From Cyclaneusma minus (lineage: Eukaryota > Ascomycota > Leotiomycetes > Marthamycetales > Marthamycetaceae), in contig JAKZHN010000025.1 in the NCBI GenBank assembly GCA_037179335.1, positions 496,001-560,000 on the forward strand: 64,000 nt of DNA, written 5' to 3'. Of this stretch, positions 54,330 to 64,000 are shown piece after piece; positions within the stretch are counted from its first letter, which is position 1; each line of letters opens with the position of its first letter. A program made the translations under genes and the position numbers. The notes under the pieces were generated by a model. The model was given only the letters and a program-made list of their open reading frames with translations. It searched no databases and was not told the DNA's origin.

Positions 54330-55577
54330 GTTTGGATGTGGGGGTGTCAAGAGCAAACTTTGGAGGTGGAGAGTAGGCGGTAGGTAGTATGGGCCTGGCA
54401 CTCGAAGGACCTGTCGAAAAACAAGTGTGGGCGACTAGAACTTCTTGTTTATCTGCAAACGTACTAGGCTGGTGGCTAGGCCGTCGCTGAGGTTCTTTGT
54501 TCAAATTAAAGCGCCTCTTTATTCCATTGTTCTTCCCCACAACTTTCGGGCAAAAGTAGAGAGTTCGCACCAAATAACAAGGTGTTGCAGGGTGCCTGGC
54601 TCTTGGCAGGGACGGGTAGTCGGTGTGGGTGTGGTGCACGGCCGACCGCCAAGCGTTGACCTTGGCACCACCGTCAGCCTTATTTAAGTCGGACATGACC
54701 GTTTTGGAAGGCGACCCCGTGGGGTAAGAGGGTGTAGGATATATAGCGCTGTCCCCAACATTAACAAAATAGCAGTAAGAGAAAACCAAAGCAGCATAAG
54801 CCCTGCCCTAGTAAAAAACTCTGTGCCTGTTGCCAATTGCCAAGAACCACTAAATTAGCCAGCCAATTAACCAAGAAAATGGTGCCCTCCCCACGGGGTA
54901 GCTCCCCATGGGGCATTCCCTGACTCAAGCCATCAATTAATTAGAGGCCCTGAAATCCCGACATTCCTCCCCCACTCATTTCTCTCACATTAGTCTCACC
55001 CATAAGCCAATTTCTCTTGCCCAGCCCAATCCATACATCCTTGAATCTCATCAAATTCATGATTCCTTCTGCCAGTTTGACAGGCCCAAGAGAGCCAGTT
55101 GCCCCCAACTATAGTCCAGGAGAATTGATTATTGTGGAATTGAGGTTGTTTATAGTAAATAAGGGTTGGGTTGTTGTAAAGAGTGGTTGAGGTGGTGACT
55201 TGGAAGGTTTTTGAATAGCAGCGGTCTCCCAAAGGATTCTTGAGAATAGCAGCGGTCTGCCAGGAAAGAGAGGAGGAAATACGACAACGACGAGGTAGAG
55301 GATTAAAGGCGCCGTTAAAGGAGTCAACTCCCTTTTAAGCTGTATGTAGCAATATGGCGCAGCGGCTGAGAGAGCCGAGAGCGCAAACCGGACTCATAAT
55401 TATCGCATGAAGAGAAGGACCAGGAGACTGGAAATAGAGAGGACTGAGAAGAAAAGAGCTGAAGGAGCCCTCTCTCGTCCGTATATATAGACCTCTAGCT
55501 GACTAAGAGAGCTGCCAAGGCGCTATCCTGCAACATGAACACTATGTGCTTAGGAGTTTCCGGAGTCGGCCTGAATC
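54330..55577. other. Intergenic with mobile-element-like fragments
   Basis: ACCCCGTGGGG-type palindromes occur at 54714 and about 54891, with a related CCCCATGGGG at about 54904. GAATAGCAGCGGTCT is repeated at about 55214 and 55243. A tRNA-Met-like fragment lies at about 55349. These suggest decayed elements; no coding gene supported. Confidence 0.45.
55347..55405 (+). other. tRNA-Met-like fragment (pseudo-tRNA or SINE head)
   Basis: ATGGCGCAGCGG resembles a pol III A box in the form found in fungal elongator tRNA-Met. GGACTCATAAT further on matches a CAU anticodon loop. The D arm carries an insertion, the anticodon stem pairs poorly and no B box was found, so it is not a working tRNA. Confidence 0.35.
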
Positions 55578-56475
55578 AGGGTACGAGAATCTAATCAAGT
55601 TTAGATAAACTTTTAGATAATATTTTAAAATAGATTTTATCTAAAGGGGTCCCTAAATAAAATAAAATCTTAAGATATTATCTTTTATCTAAGGGGTAAA
55701 AGGAGTAAGTACTTTTACACCTATTTTTGGTGCAAAAAAACTTTGGGGAGCCCCGGGCCAGGCTTAAATGGCCAATTTGACCAGAAATCACTTTCAGAAT
55801 TTTATATTTTAAAATAGTTAAATCTAGACCAAATTTAATAATTTTTTTTTCTAAAAAACGCACAAAATGCCAATTATAAATAATTTAAAAAATGCATTAA
55901 ATTATTTATATTATAGCGCTTTATATTAGGGCATAAATGATAATATAATTGCAAGGCTAAAAGCAAGGCTAAGTAAAGGCAAGCAATTCTAAAATTTATT
56001 TTATATAAATTCCCTATAACGCTATATTAAAGCCATAAAAATATAGTCTAGTTTTATTATTTTCCAAAAGTTTTAGCAAAAATACAAAATTTTCAAATAG
56101 AATAATATTAAAAACTTATAAAGATCCTTAATTTTATTGTTTATTTAAATAAAAATAAATTTCCAGTTATTTAATTTACTTTAAATTACTCTCAACTTTG
56201 ACACTTTATTTTATAAAAGTTCTATAAATTCCAGTTTTAGAGTTTTCAATTCAATTTCTTTTCCATTATATTAATTAGAAACAAAATATCTTTTTCAAAA
56301 ATATTTTAAAAATTAATAATATTAATTGCGCTTAAATTTAATGCTTTTCTTATATTTATTTTAGATATTTTAGATTTTTAGATTTATCTTTAAAACCATT
56401 TAAACAAGCGCTAAAATTAGATATATCTTATCTAAATATTTCTAATATATAAGATTTTTAGATTCCCGTACCCTA
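55578..56475. mobile_element. AT-rich island with terminal inverted repeats
   Basis: The segment opens with AGGGTACGAGAATCTA (55578) and closes with TAGATTCCCGTACCCT (ends about 56474), inverse copies with one mismatch. Between them about 870 bp is extremely A+T-rich with no coding capacity. TTTTATCTAAAGGGGT and a near copy occur at about 55637 and 55682, and TAGAT motifs recur at both ends. It looks like a non-autonomous DNA transposon or a RIP-degraded element. Flanking bases do not show a clear TA duplication on the left. Confidence 0.6.
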
Positions 56476-56749
56476 GCCCGAATATTGAAGGGGTAGCATA
56501 GTAAAATTCACTTCTCCTTCCTCCGCTGCCGTACTTGATGTTTCCTGCTTCCCTGTACGAATATTTCACGCAGTTGTCTTCCAGCGCAGCCATTTCCAAA
56601 AGCAGAATTGAAGCTATATACTTGAATTCCTACCAGATATGCTGAATCCCAGCTGAAAACCATTCGTAATAGAAAGACCGTAAGTCGAAGCTTCCATTTG
56701 AAATTGATTCATTCCCACCTTATTCACCTATGCCTTGCTCCACTACGCC
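56476..56749. other. Short spacer after the AT-rich island
   Basis: Normal base composition resumes; 3' region of the GH62 gene. Confidence 0.4.
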
Positions 56750-57712
56750 TCAAGTTTGCAAAGTCAACAAACCCGGTCGGTAAGGCTGAAGGTCGTAGCT
56801 GGCGCCATTGTTGGGGGTTTGTCCTTGAAAGAGAAATTGCAAGTTACAGGGATCAATCGTCATGGTTTGATCAGCGGTGCTGCGAATGAGATCACCGTGG
56901 CTAATGTCGTTTGTCCAAGTAGCACCGCTGTTCGCCTTGCCGGCAAATGGCTTGCTTTCAGTCGAGGCTTGGGCTGTCCATGAACCGCTGAGGCTGGTGG
57001 CGGTGAATGAGCGGAAGTAGCGTCCGTTTGAGCCGATGCACTCGACGATCATGAGATATTGGTTTTGGCCATCGACAGTATAGACTTGGACTGCTTCAAA
57101 GAGGTTGTCGGTTGAGTCGCTTAGGATGACGGTGGATATAGTGCCGAAGGTACCTGGGAATGATCCGATGGCCATGCTGGCTCGGTAGATGTTGCCATTG
57201 TCGCCGGCGAAGAAGAGGTACATGTTTTCGCTGTCGCCGATGAGGGTTTGATCGATGGCGCCCGTGCTGGAGGATGAGATGGTGCCAGAGAAGAGGGTTT
57301 GTGCGGATGACCATCCGTTGGCGTTTGTAGGGTCGCTGGAGGTTTTGTAGGAGAACGTTGTAGGTCCCCATTGATAGGCAAGGATCCAGATGCTTTTGGG
57401 GGTGAATTCGAAGAGTGTGGGTGCGACGGTGGATGCCGACATGGAGTTTTGGCTGGCAGAGGCCATGTCAGTCCAGTTTGAGAAGAGGCCGAAGTTCATT
57501 GAGCCGTAGGTTGAGGCGGAGTTATGGTTTGAAGCGTAGACGAGGTGTTCACCGTTGTAGGGGACGTGGGTGAAGTCTTTGAGTGAGACCCAGCCATTGT
57601 CAGGGGTTGCTAGAGGGCTGTTTGGTGTAGCGGACCAGGTGTATGTCGAGGGGAGGGAGCATGCAGCCTGGACGGTGGCCACTGAGGCGAGTGATGCGAT
57701 TGTGATTTTCAT
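56750..57712 (-). CDS. Secreted GH62 alpha-L-arabinofuranosidase
   Basis: This intronless frame encodes 320 aa from the ATG at 57712, chosen because a signal peptide follows directly (MKITIASLASVATVQAA). An in-frame extension to 57871 would bury it. The mature sequence matches glycoside hydrolase family 62: a TPNSPLATPDNGWVSLKDFT opening, YGSMNFGLFSNW, KSIWILAYQWGP, TGAIDQTLIGD, NMYLFFAGDNGNIYRA, QYLMIVECIGSNGRYFRS, a SGATWTNDISHGD block and a C-terminal DPCNLQFLFQGQ followed by YRPGLLTL. The five-bladed propeller enzyme removes arabinose from arabinoxylan outside the cell, consistent with plant-biomass use. No carbohydrate-binding module is attached. It is the last conserved gene before a repeat-rich region. 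Confidence 0.93.
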   Translation of the reverse strand: MKITIASLASVATVQAACSLPSTYTWSATPNSPLATPDNGWVSLKDFTHVPYNGEHLVYASNHNSASTYGSMNFGLFSNWTDMASASQNSMSASTVAPTLFEFTPKSIWILAYQWGPTTFSYKTSSDPTNANGWSSAQTLFSGTISSSSTGAIDQTLIGDSENMYLFFAGDNGNIYRASMAIGSFPGTFGTISTVILSDSTDNLFEAVQVYTVDGQNQYLMIVECIGSNGRYFRSFTATSLSGSWTAQASTESKPFAGKANSGATWTNDISHGDLIRSTADQTMTIDPCNLQFLFQGQTPNNGASYDLQPYRPGLLTLQT

Positions 57713-58246
57713 GTTTGCGAGTTCCGATTCAACGTGATGCCTTGCAAATGGAAACGAAACTAGGAAAAGAAAACAGAAGGAAAGGAGGTCAGGCTTATAA
57801 CTGAAATTCTGGTGTTCAGATTTCATACTTAGGCTAATGGTTGGTTGATGTCGGAGTATTCCCCCCACCAAATCCGGGGAACAGTCTAAGTGCCGAGCGT
57901 TTCAAACAGACAGCATCCTGAAATATCCCACGAATTGTGGAAGCGGCTCACCCGTCGGCAAATTAACCTTAAAACTCAAGGTCAGCCGCAATTTGCTGCA
58001 CTTTGGACGAAATCTTCACTCCAGAACCTGTGAGCACCTGGTGATCCAGTTCATTTATCCGACAGACTTGCTGTTTCCTTTCACTAAATAGCCACATGGA
58101 GCACGAAGCGCGCCTTCATCTGAAAGAGGCAAGCAGCATTTAGCCGCCGCTTCAATTGCCCATATTCAGCCGCCCTGCATTGCGTGTAAAGTGGGATGCG
58201 CTCCCAAAATGGTGACGCGGTCGAAACAAATAGAGTCAGTGCCACT
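57713..58246. other. Intergenic, GH62 promoter
   Basis: About 530 bp upstream of the GH62 start. No supported coding sequence. Confidence 0.4.
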
Positions 58247-58565
58247 CCAGACCGTGACAGCCTTGCAGGCATCGGCATACCTAGGTCAGAGCATGAATCC
58301 CAGCCCCAAATCCGTGAAGCGGAAACCCGGAGCGCGAATTCTTCCCAAAGAAGAGGGTTTCCACGACCCAAACCGTAACAGCCTCGCAGGCACCATAGGT
58401 CGAACCATTGAATTCCAGCCCCGTGCAGTCTGTGAAGGGGAAGCCCGAAGGGCGAAATTCTCCGTGGACAAAGAGCGCCACAACCCCCCTGCAGGCACCA
58501 TAGGTCCGAACACTGCAGTGGAAGCCAAGGGCAGCAATTCTCGTGAATTACCGGAATCAGTTCAC
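58247..58565 (+). repeat. Tandem units of about 120 bp
   Basis: Units begin at 58247, 58368 and about 58484; the third is incomplete. Shared words include ACCGTRACAGCC, GCAGGCACCATAGGTC and CCAGCCCC. The period of 121 and 116 bp is not a multiple of three, so the 163-codon plus-strand frame and the 161-codon minus-strand frame across it are not credible genes. Confidence 0.65.
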
Positions 58566-59640
58566 TCACGAAACTGTTCGAATCTCGACGACCAGCAGAG
58601 CAGCATCATGGGCGACGATGTAGGACGAAAGATGAAACGTTCGCCGTTCGCAATTTTTCAGCACGGACTCTCGGAGGATTAGTCGGCCCGGACCGCCGAT
58701 CACCCAGGCTAGTGTGGTTACACAAAGCCGTCCGCGTCCGTCTGGTGGTCGAGGCCCGCTCGTATTCGCTCGTATTCATCGTATATCTCCGCTATGTCCA
58801 GGCTCACATTGTCACGTCGATAGGCGTTCGTATTTTTTCACATATTGATTGAATTAAATAGGCTAGAGAAATTTCGCACTTTTAGCAAGTGCCTCAAGTT
58901 TTTCTGCTTATTATCCCTTTTCAATCTTGATCGGACCACATGCACTGCACAGCATGCGTGGTTACACAACTTGAAGCCGTCCGACGTCGATGCTTGCTCG
59001 TATTTCTCGGATTTCCCTGCGAGCCATCTCAGATCTCTCACATTGATCTTCGCTCGTATTCTCTATATTCGCATCAGAAATTTAGTTTGTAGACTTGTAA
59101 ATTACCCTGAGCCGGGACTCTCAATTTTGAATCTTCTCATCTCGTTTCACAATCATCCATTATTATCACAAGAGTCTGGCCGCAGCTGCAGCACCGCACC
59201 CCTCTAAAAAAATCCCCACGTTCTCAGACCCGAGCTGCCAGGCAAATTCACCCGTACCGGCCTTTTTGCCCAGTAACTTTCTGATACACTCTTTGAGGTC
59301 CGATTCTAAGGACTAGTTCTGGTGCCGCGGGTTGCTGCTGTTTAGTATAGTTTCTTACAATATTTTCTGGATTTTTCCAGCTCACTTCAAAGTCTTAGTC
59401 CGATTCAGAAGTATGCTGGGGATTTCAAGAGCCATTGGAAAAGTTCATTAAATACTTGGTGGAGCTATTTACGAGCCGTCAAAACCAAATCGGCGGTTCA
59501 CTTCTACTTGTGAGAGAAAGTGAGTGCCTCCCGAACTGGACACAGCGTCGGCGCATCATTTTCTGTTTACATTTCATGCTCGAGTCGTTCGATTGCGGTG
59601 TGAGATGACGAAAGAAAGCTCAGGAGGTTGGGAGGATAAC
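58566..59640. other. Non-coding region with a diverged duplicate
   Basis: GTGGTTACACAA followed by AGCCGTCCG occurs at about 58715 and 58960, each followed by GCTCGTATT words, indicating two diverged copies of a segment of about 100 bp. No gene supported. Confidence 0.45.
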
Positions 59641-59814
59641 TATTGGGCAAAAAGCCAGACTTCAGACTGCAGATGTCAGCAGGTCAGCAAAAGTTGAAGC
59701 AACTCAGCGAGACGGCGGAGGAGAGGGAGCTCGTCATTTGGCATGTGCACTAACCATCGAAAGCGCGGAATGTGCACGCGTCGTCGTCCAATTGGTCTCC
59801 GAGGAGGAGAGTCG

Positions 59815-60015
59815 GGAGTAGGAATATTCGAGACATTGTTCGGCAGGAAGGATTGGGAATGGTCAAAAGGAGGATGATTCGAGTCTAGAAACACTTGAGA
59901 GGTTGTTCAGCAGGAGGGATCGGGGATCGGCCAGGAGCAGGAAAATTCGAGTTCGGGGAAGGTTGAGAAGTTGTTTGCAGACTGAATCCAAGATCGCTCA
60001 GAAGAGAGGAAGATC
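59815..60015 (+). repeat. Three degenerate units of about 65 bp
   Basis: Units starting near 59820, 59876 and 59941 share ATTCGAG, GTTGTTYRGCAGGA and GGATYGGGRAT-type words followed by a purine-rich GAGGA stretch. Confidence 0.45.
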
Positions 60016-60341
60016 CAGACACTTACTTTTGCGAAAGCGAGGCTCTGGAAAGGCGTAGATTGCTGTTCAGCACTTTAGCGAATACACAAAGCACCAAACC
60101 GAAATCTTGGAATTTCTGGAGCAGCAAGGACCCTGACGTGCATCTACACATACCCGCTTGTGATCTATCTGATCTGGACCTGCCTTACAAGGTAGTTCGC
60201 AAGAACACAAATAATGGACAGCTTGCTTATCAAACATGGCTCAGCGGGACAGATCTTGTTTCCCCACAAGCATTTCATGGACTCACCTCGCATTGAAAGA
60301 GCATGAGGCCTAGAAGACTTAGCTGTTGGGAATACATGTCA

Positions 60342-60510
60342 TGTCAGGGGGTCAGGAATCACGTGGACTCTTCTAGAGCCCTCGGGCCTACCATTTGTCA
60401 GGGAGTACCCTCTTTGTATTAGCTAGCTATAAGAAGGAGCTCGAGCTCTTATTTACCGCTTTAGACATAATACAACACTATTGAACTACCCAACGCGCTA
60501 GTACTGTTCC
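60342..60510 (+). mobile_element. Solo-LTR-like remnant (Ty3/Gypsy style)
   Basis: It begins TGTCAGGGGGTCAGG and contains CACGTG, a CTATAAGAAGG TATA-like element and AATACAACACTATTGAACTACC, ending GCTAGTACTGTTCC. This order is familiar from fungal Gypsy LTRs. A proper CA end and target duplication are not seen, so it is truncated or diverged. Confidence 0.45.
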
Positions 60511-61469
60511 TTGGAGTGAATCCAACATTAGCCGTCCCGAGGTATTTGGATAAAGGATCAGCGAAGTTTGGAAAATTGAGAAACCGGCGTGGACGGAGTG
60601 TGGGCTGAACATGTCGACAATTCTCCAAAGAGAAGGCAGACACGTCCAAAGGTTGAAGTATAGGGCTTTTATCATCATCCGATCCACTGAGCCTATCCCA
60701 TTCACCACTTGACAATGTGCAGAAAGCTGTAGTTCGAGATGGGTTGGATTCCCTAAGCTTCCTAGTTCCTCGACCTTCGGAAGATGCTTTATGATTTGAA
60801 GTCTAGATCTGTTGACATATCCAACCACTCAGAAAAGATCAACTTGAGAATGCATTGAAATATGAAAATTCGCGAAATGTTGTCATATTATCAAGCCTTG
60901 ACCTTCTTCACGTTGGCAGACCGGCTTTTCGATTCATATGTCTGGTACTGAGCGGATGAAGCATGTTCAGGTCCAAGTTCAAGGCATCAGAAGAAACGGA
61001 CATCTTGACGTCTTGGAGAATTCGAACTGAAGGTCGACTCACTTGATGTTGTATCCCGAAGTCGATCAGTCCTTCGATCTCCAGCCACCCCAATAGGTCG
61101 CAGCTGCCTATTTCCAGGCGTTTGGCATGAATCCTCTGATTATGAGAGCGGAAGAACTCCCGACGCAGGAGCTGGAAAACTAGATTCCTGAATGCTGAAA
61201 GCCTTCTTTGGAGAGTCTTTCTTCTTCGATTTCCACCATTATTTGTTATCTAGCTATTCTATTCGAGAATGAGAAGACATGGGCAACTTGATACCTGTCT
61301 CTTTGCTCAGGTCATGGAGGAAACACGTGGTGGGGGTTACTTAAATCATTGAAGTTCGACTTTCATGGTTGATATTTTGAGTTTTCAACGATAATTCAAT
61401 ACAATGAGGGTCCCGTAGTCTCAAAGAGCTTAGGTACCAAGTTTCATGTTGCTTCACTAGCTACATGGC
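60511..61469. other. Non-coding region
   Basis: Open frames up to 116 codons overlap on both strands without motifs. Nothing supported. Confidence 0.4.
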
Positions 61470-62690
61470 TAGCAAATTAGAAGTGGGGGTAACTTTGGGA
61501 GCTCAGTATATCTTTGCAATTCTCCCAACGCTGAATTTATAGCCATTCGGTTAGATCCAGAGGGTCAGCTAGCATCCAGAGCCATGCTGGATGAATCGCA
61601 GGTCATCGCCTATGCTAGGGAGCTGGTAACTTTCGTGTAGGGGTCGAAGCCCCATGTCGGGTTTTTCTGACGATTTTAAACACCGCTTTTATGGCTGGTT
61701 GACTATCTCCTGACCATCTCATAGAATTCAATGAATTGTTGAAGGCCTTATAAGTCATCATTCCCAAGCGGAAGGCTGACAACTTTCGAGACGGGATTAG
61801 TCGATGTGTCATGTCGTACTTTTTGACCACTCCAAAACCCTCCTCTATTACCTGGTTAACTCACTCCTGGGAGTCTCCTAGCCTGAAGTAGTCTAGCGGA
61901 CGAGTATCAAGTCATTCTTTTTACCGGGGAGCCGGCAACTTTCCAGTGGGGGTGAGTCCATGTCTCATGCCGGATTTTGGAGATTTCAGGACACACTTAT
62001 GCGGCTAGTTAACCAGCTCCTGGGCATCTCCAGGGTTTTAGTGGTCTAGTGAGTGAGTCGTACGCCATTGTCTCTACCAGGGGCCTGATAAACTTCTAGT
62101 GGGGGTAGGGTGTAATCTTACGTCCGTTTTTCAAAACATTACAAAGCTCCCCTTCGCGGCTAGTCAACTAACCCCTACGCATCTCCCAGCATCCAGAGGT
62201 TTGTTAAACGAGTCGCAAGTCGTCTGCTTCACCAGAGGGCTCGTAACTTACGAGTGGGGGTGGGTTGAAATCTCATGTCGGCGTTTCTTAAACATTAAAA
62301 CTCACCTTTCGCGGCTAGATAACTAGATCCTGTGCATCTCATGACCTTCAGAGGTCTGGTGTATGGATTCCGGGGTTTCTGGTGTACTAGGCGGCTCGCA
62401 ACTCCCATGTGGTGGTAAGTTTACGGCTCACATTGGACGCTTTGCGGAATTTCAAACCCTTCCTTTGCGGCTATTCGACTACCTTATAAGCATCTCCCAG
62501 GCTCCATGGGGTCTGTTGGATGAGTTGCAGGTCGTTTGATTTATTAGAACGTTTGTAACTCGTAGGTGGGGGTCCGCCGTCAGCTTTTGGGACATTCCAA
62601 ACATGTCTTCTGCGACAAGTTAACCACATTCGGAGCGCCTGCTAGCCTCCAAAAATGGTTTGCGCAAGTCACAGTTCATGCGGTTTCTCG
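61470..62690 (+). repeat. Satellite-like array with period of about 155 bp
   Basis: Units are diverged but in register. The GCGGCTAGTTAACT-type anchor lies at about 61540, 61691, 61848, 62001, 62156, 62311, 62467 and 62612. The AGTGGGGGT anchor lies at about 61481, 61636, 61946, 62098, 62253, 62409 and 62566. Each unit also carries TCTCATGTCGG, CATCTCCCAG and GAGTCGCAGGTCGT words. No coding capacity. Confidence 0.75.
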
Positions 62691-62857
62691 GGAGACTGGG
62701 AAATCGGGAGTTGTGGTGAGCACCTGGTGTCAATTTTCGTTCGGGGATTCGAAAAACCCAAAATGTGGTACATCTTTCAACCGTGGACGCTCTCCTAGTC
62801 CTCGCTCTTCCATATGTCAAGTTAGCTGGTATCTCTGACTGATAATGAGCTGAAAAA

Positions 62858-63041
62858 CGTAGGGTAGGGGTAGCTCGCGTACCCTACATGGCCACAGCAT
62901 AGTCCCTGTTAGAGAAAAGTGGCTGAAACTTTGTCAAATCGCTTTTTGAGTAGGAGAGAGCCTCCGAGCATGGATAAAACGAGCAAAGTTGCACGAGAAT
63001 GACATGTAAGTCAGATTTCAATCAAAATGACGTACCCCTAC
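62858..63041. mobile_element. Possible short TIR element
   Basis: ACGTAGGGTAGGGGTA on the left and TACCCCTACCGT on the right are imperfect inverted copies around about 155 bp. The left end also folds on itself (GTAGGGTA...TACCCTAC). A miniature DNA transposon is possible. Confidence 0.3.
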
Positions 63042-64000
63042 CGTATAAGTACTCTATCTTGTTAGAGGTCTGGAGATAATCGATGCAGATTCGAGGTGGG
63101 AGCTAGCTACCCTATTAGTAGCTAGCCAGAAGCTAAGAATAAAGACCTAAACTACAAAGGACTAGCTCTGAATCCTTTTAGAAGGTGCTAGCCCAAATAG
63201 GTAGTAGCTAGACCAAACAGGCAGGGTCTAATGGTGCGTACAGCACAGCTCAATATATCCAGGTGTCAAGATATCAGATGTCTCTGGTTAGTCGAGAGCT
63301 GAAACTTTCTGGGCGAAGATTTCCAGTTTCTTTCAAACCAGAATCGGAGCTCTCCGATTGCGCGCAGGGCTTGACTTCAATTCTGAGTGGATTATCCGGC
63401 TTTGTCTTTGCACCTATCATGCTCTACTCATGCGCAGAGTTTTTGGAATATGCAATCATCGCCACGCTGTCATTTATAATGTTATATCGTCGCTCCTTAC
63501 AGGTGGTTCGACCAGTTCGCATTTAAAGCCCGCTCAATTGAGGGAAAGCTTGAAGCCAGGCTCGAAAACCCTCTCCGAAAGAGAAGGAGGCGAAAATCCG
63601 ATTCGGAAGCCGCTACCTCGCCGGCCCTGCCGTGAGCTCTTTACTTGTTAGGTTATTCGTTCTGCTGTGGCTCTGACATGAAGCTACAGGATTTCGAACA
63701 CAAATAACCGTGGGATGGGTTGTTAATTATCTGCTATCGTTTCTTCTGATTCCATCCGTCTAATCAGGCCACTTTGTTGCGTGCTATTTTTTCAATGGTC
63801 TGATTACCATGCTATCGACTGGTTTCTGTTTTGACACAATCTGCGAAAAAGAAGTTGTCCTCTGTTATGTCGTCACCGCTATGAAATCCGAAGGGTCTGA
63901 GATTGCAAGATATATGACTGATTGAGCAATTCAGGAATTTGCGAAAGTCCGAGCGCACGAGGGAAGCTGGTGAATCTGGTAGGGGAGGATGCTAGTCAAA
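63042..64000. other. Non-coding region to window end
   Basis: GCTAG/AGCTAGCTAC words cluster at 63100-63235. Short frames at 63263-63650 have no motif. No gene supported. Confidence 0.4.

Noticed and set aside
58084..58682. Long open frames on both strands
   Set aside because: They are created by a tandem repeat whose period is not a multiple of three.
1..64000. CRISPR arrays, bacterial operons, PKS/NRPS cluster or viral insertion
   Set aside because: None is visible; introns and gene families are those of a fungal nucleus.

Overview
This window is nuclear DNA of a filamentous ascomycete (Pezizomycotina). The genes carry many short introns (about 48-113 bp, GT...CTAAC/CTGAC...AG). The gene set is typical of that group: an ApsB/Mto1-type microtubule-organising protein, a DUF6594 protein, a CAP10-like glycosyltransferase, a PTH11/rhodopsin-like receptor, a Zn2Cys6 regulator and a secreted GH62 arabinofuranosidase. 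I cannot fix the class or species from sequence alone. All gene models below were built by hand: splice sites were chosen so that reading phase and family motifs are kept across exons.

About 1-39 kb is a housekeeping-like region. In order it holds: a Ser/Thr-rich single-pass membrane protein (-), mitochondrial GatB/PET112 (-), a DUF6594 protein with a long acidic stretch (+), a RING-H2 protein (+), a GMC oxidoreductase (-), a 1358-aa mitochondrion-targeted coiled-coil protein I do not recognise (-), an ApsB-like MTOC protein (-), a CAP10/GT90-like glycosyltransferase (+), arginase (+), a MARVEL-like four-TM protein (+), a 71-aa small protein behind a stress-type promoter (-), a PRISE-like reductase (-), an Mtf1-like mitochondrial transcription factor (-) and an AMSH/Sst2-like deubiquitinase (+). 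The last two are head to head with only 226 bp between start codons.

About 39.7-58 kb looks accessory. It holds a 1012-aa orphan with a HELAH zincin motif, a salicylate-hydroxylase-like FAD monooxygenase behind a G-quadruplex-type repeat, a rhodopsin/PTH11-like receptor, a Zn2Cys6 protein followed by a paralogue lacking the zinc cluster, a GPI-type protein with four CxxxC pairs, and a GH62 enzyme. Between the last two is an AT-rich island of about 0.9 kb with terminal inverted repeats, next to a tRNA-Met-like fragment. No PKS, NRPS or terpene synthase is visible, so there is no classical biosynthetic cluster.

About 57.7-64 kb has no gene I can support. It is repeat-rich: tandem units of about 120 bp (58.25 kb), degenerate units of about 65 bp (59.8 kb), a Gypsy-like solo-LTR remnant (60.34 kb), a satellite-like array of about eight diverged 155-bp units (61.5-62.7 kb) and a short TIR-flanked segment (62.86 kb). 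A 57-bp dispersed repeat links 32.7 kb and 43.7 kb in opposite orientation. The least explained items are the HELAH orphan, the Zn2Cys6/truncated paralogue pair, the 155-bp array and the large mitochondrial coiled-coil protein.
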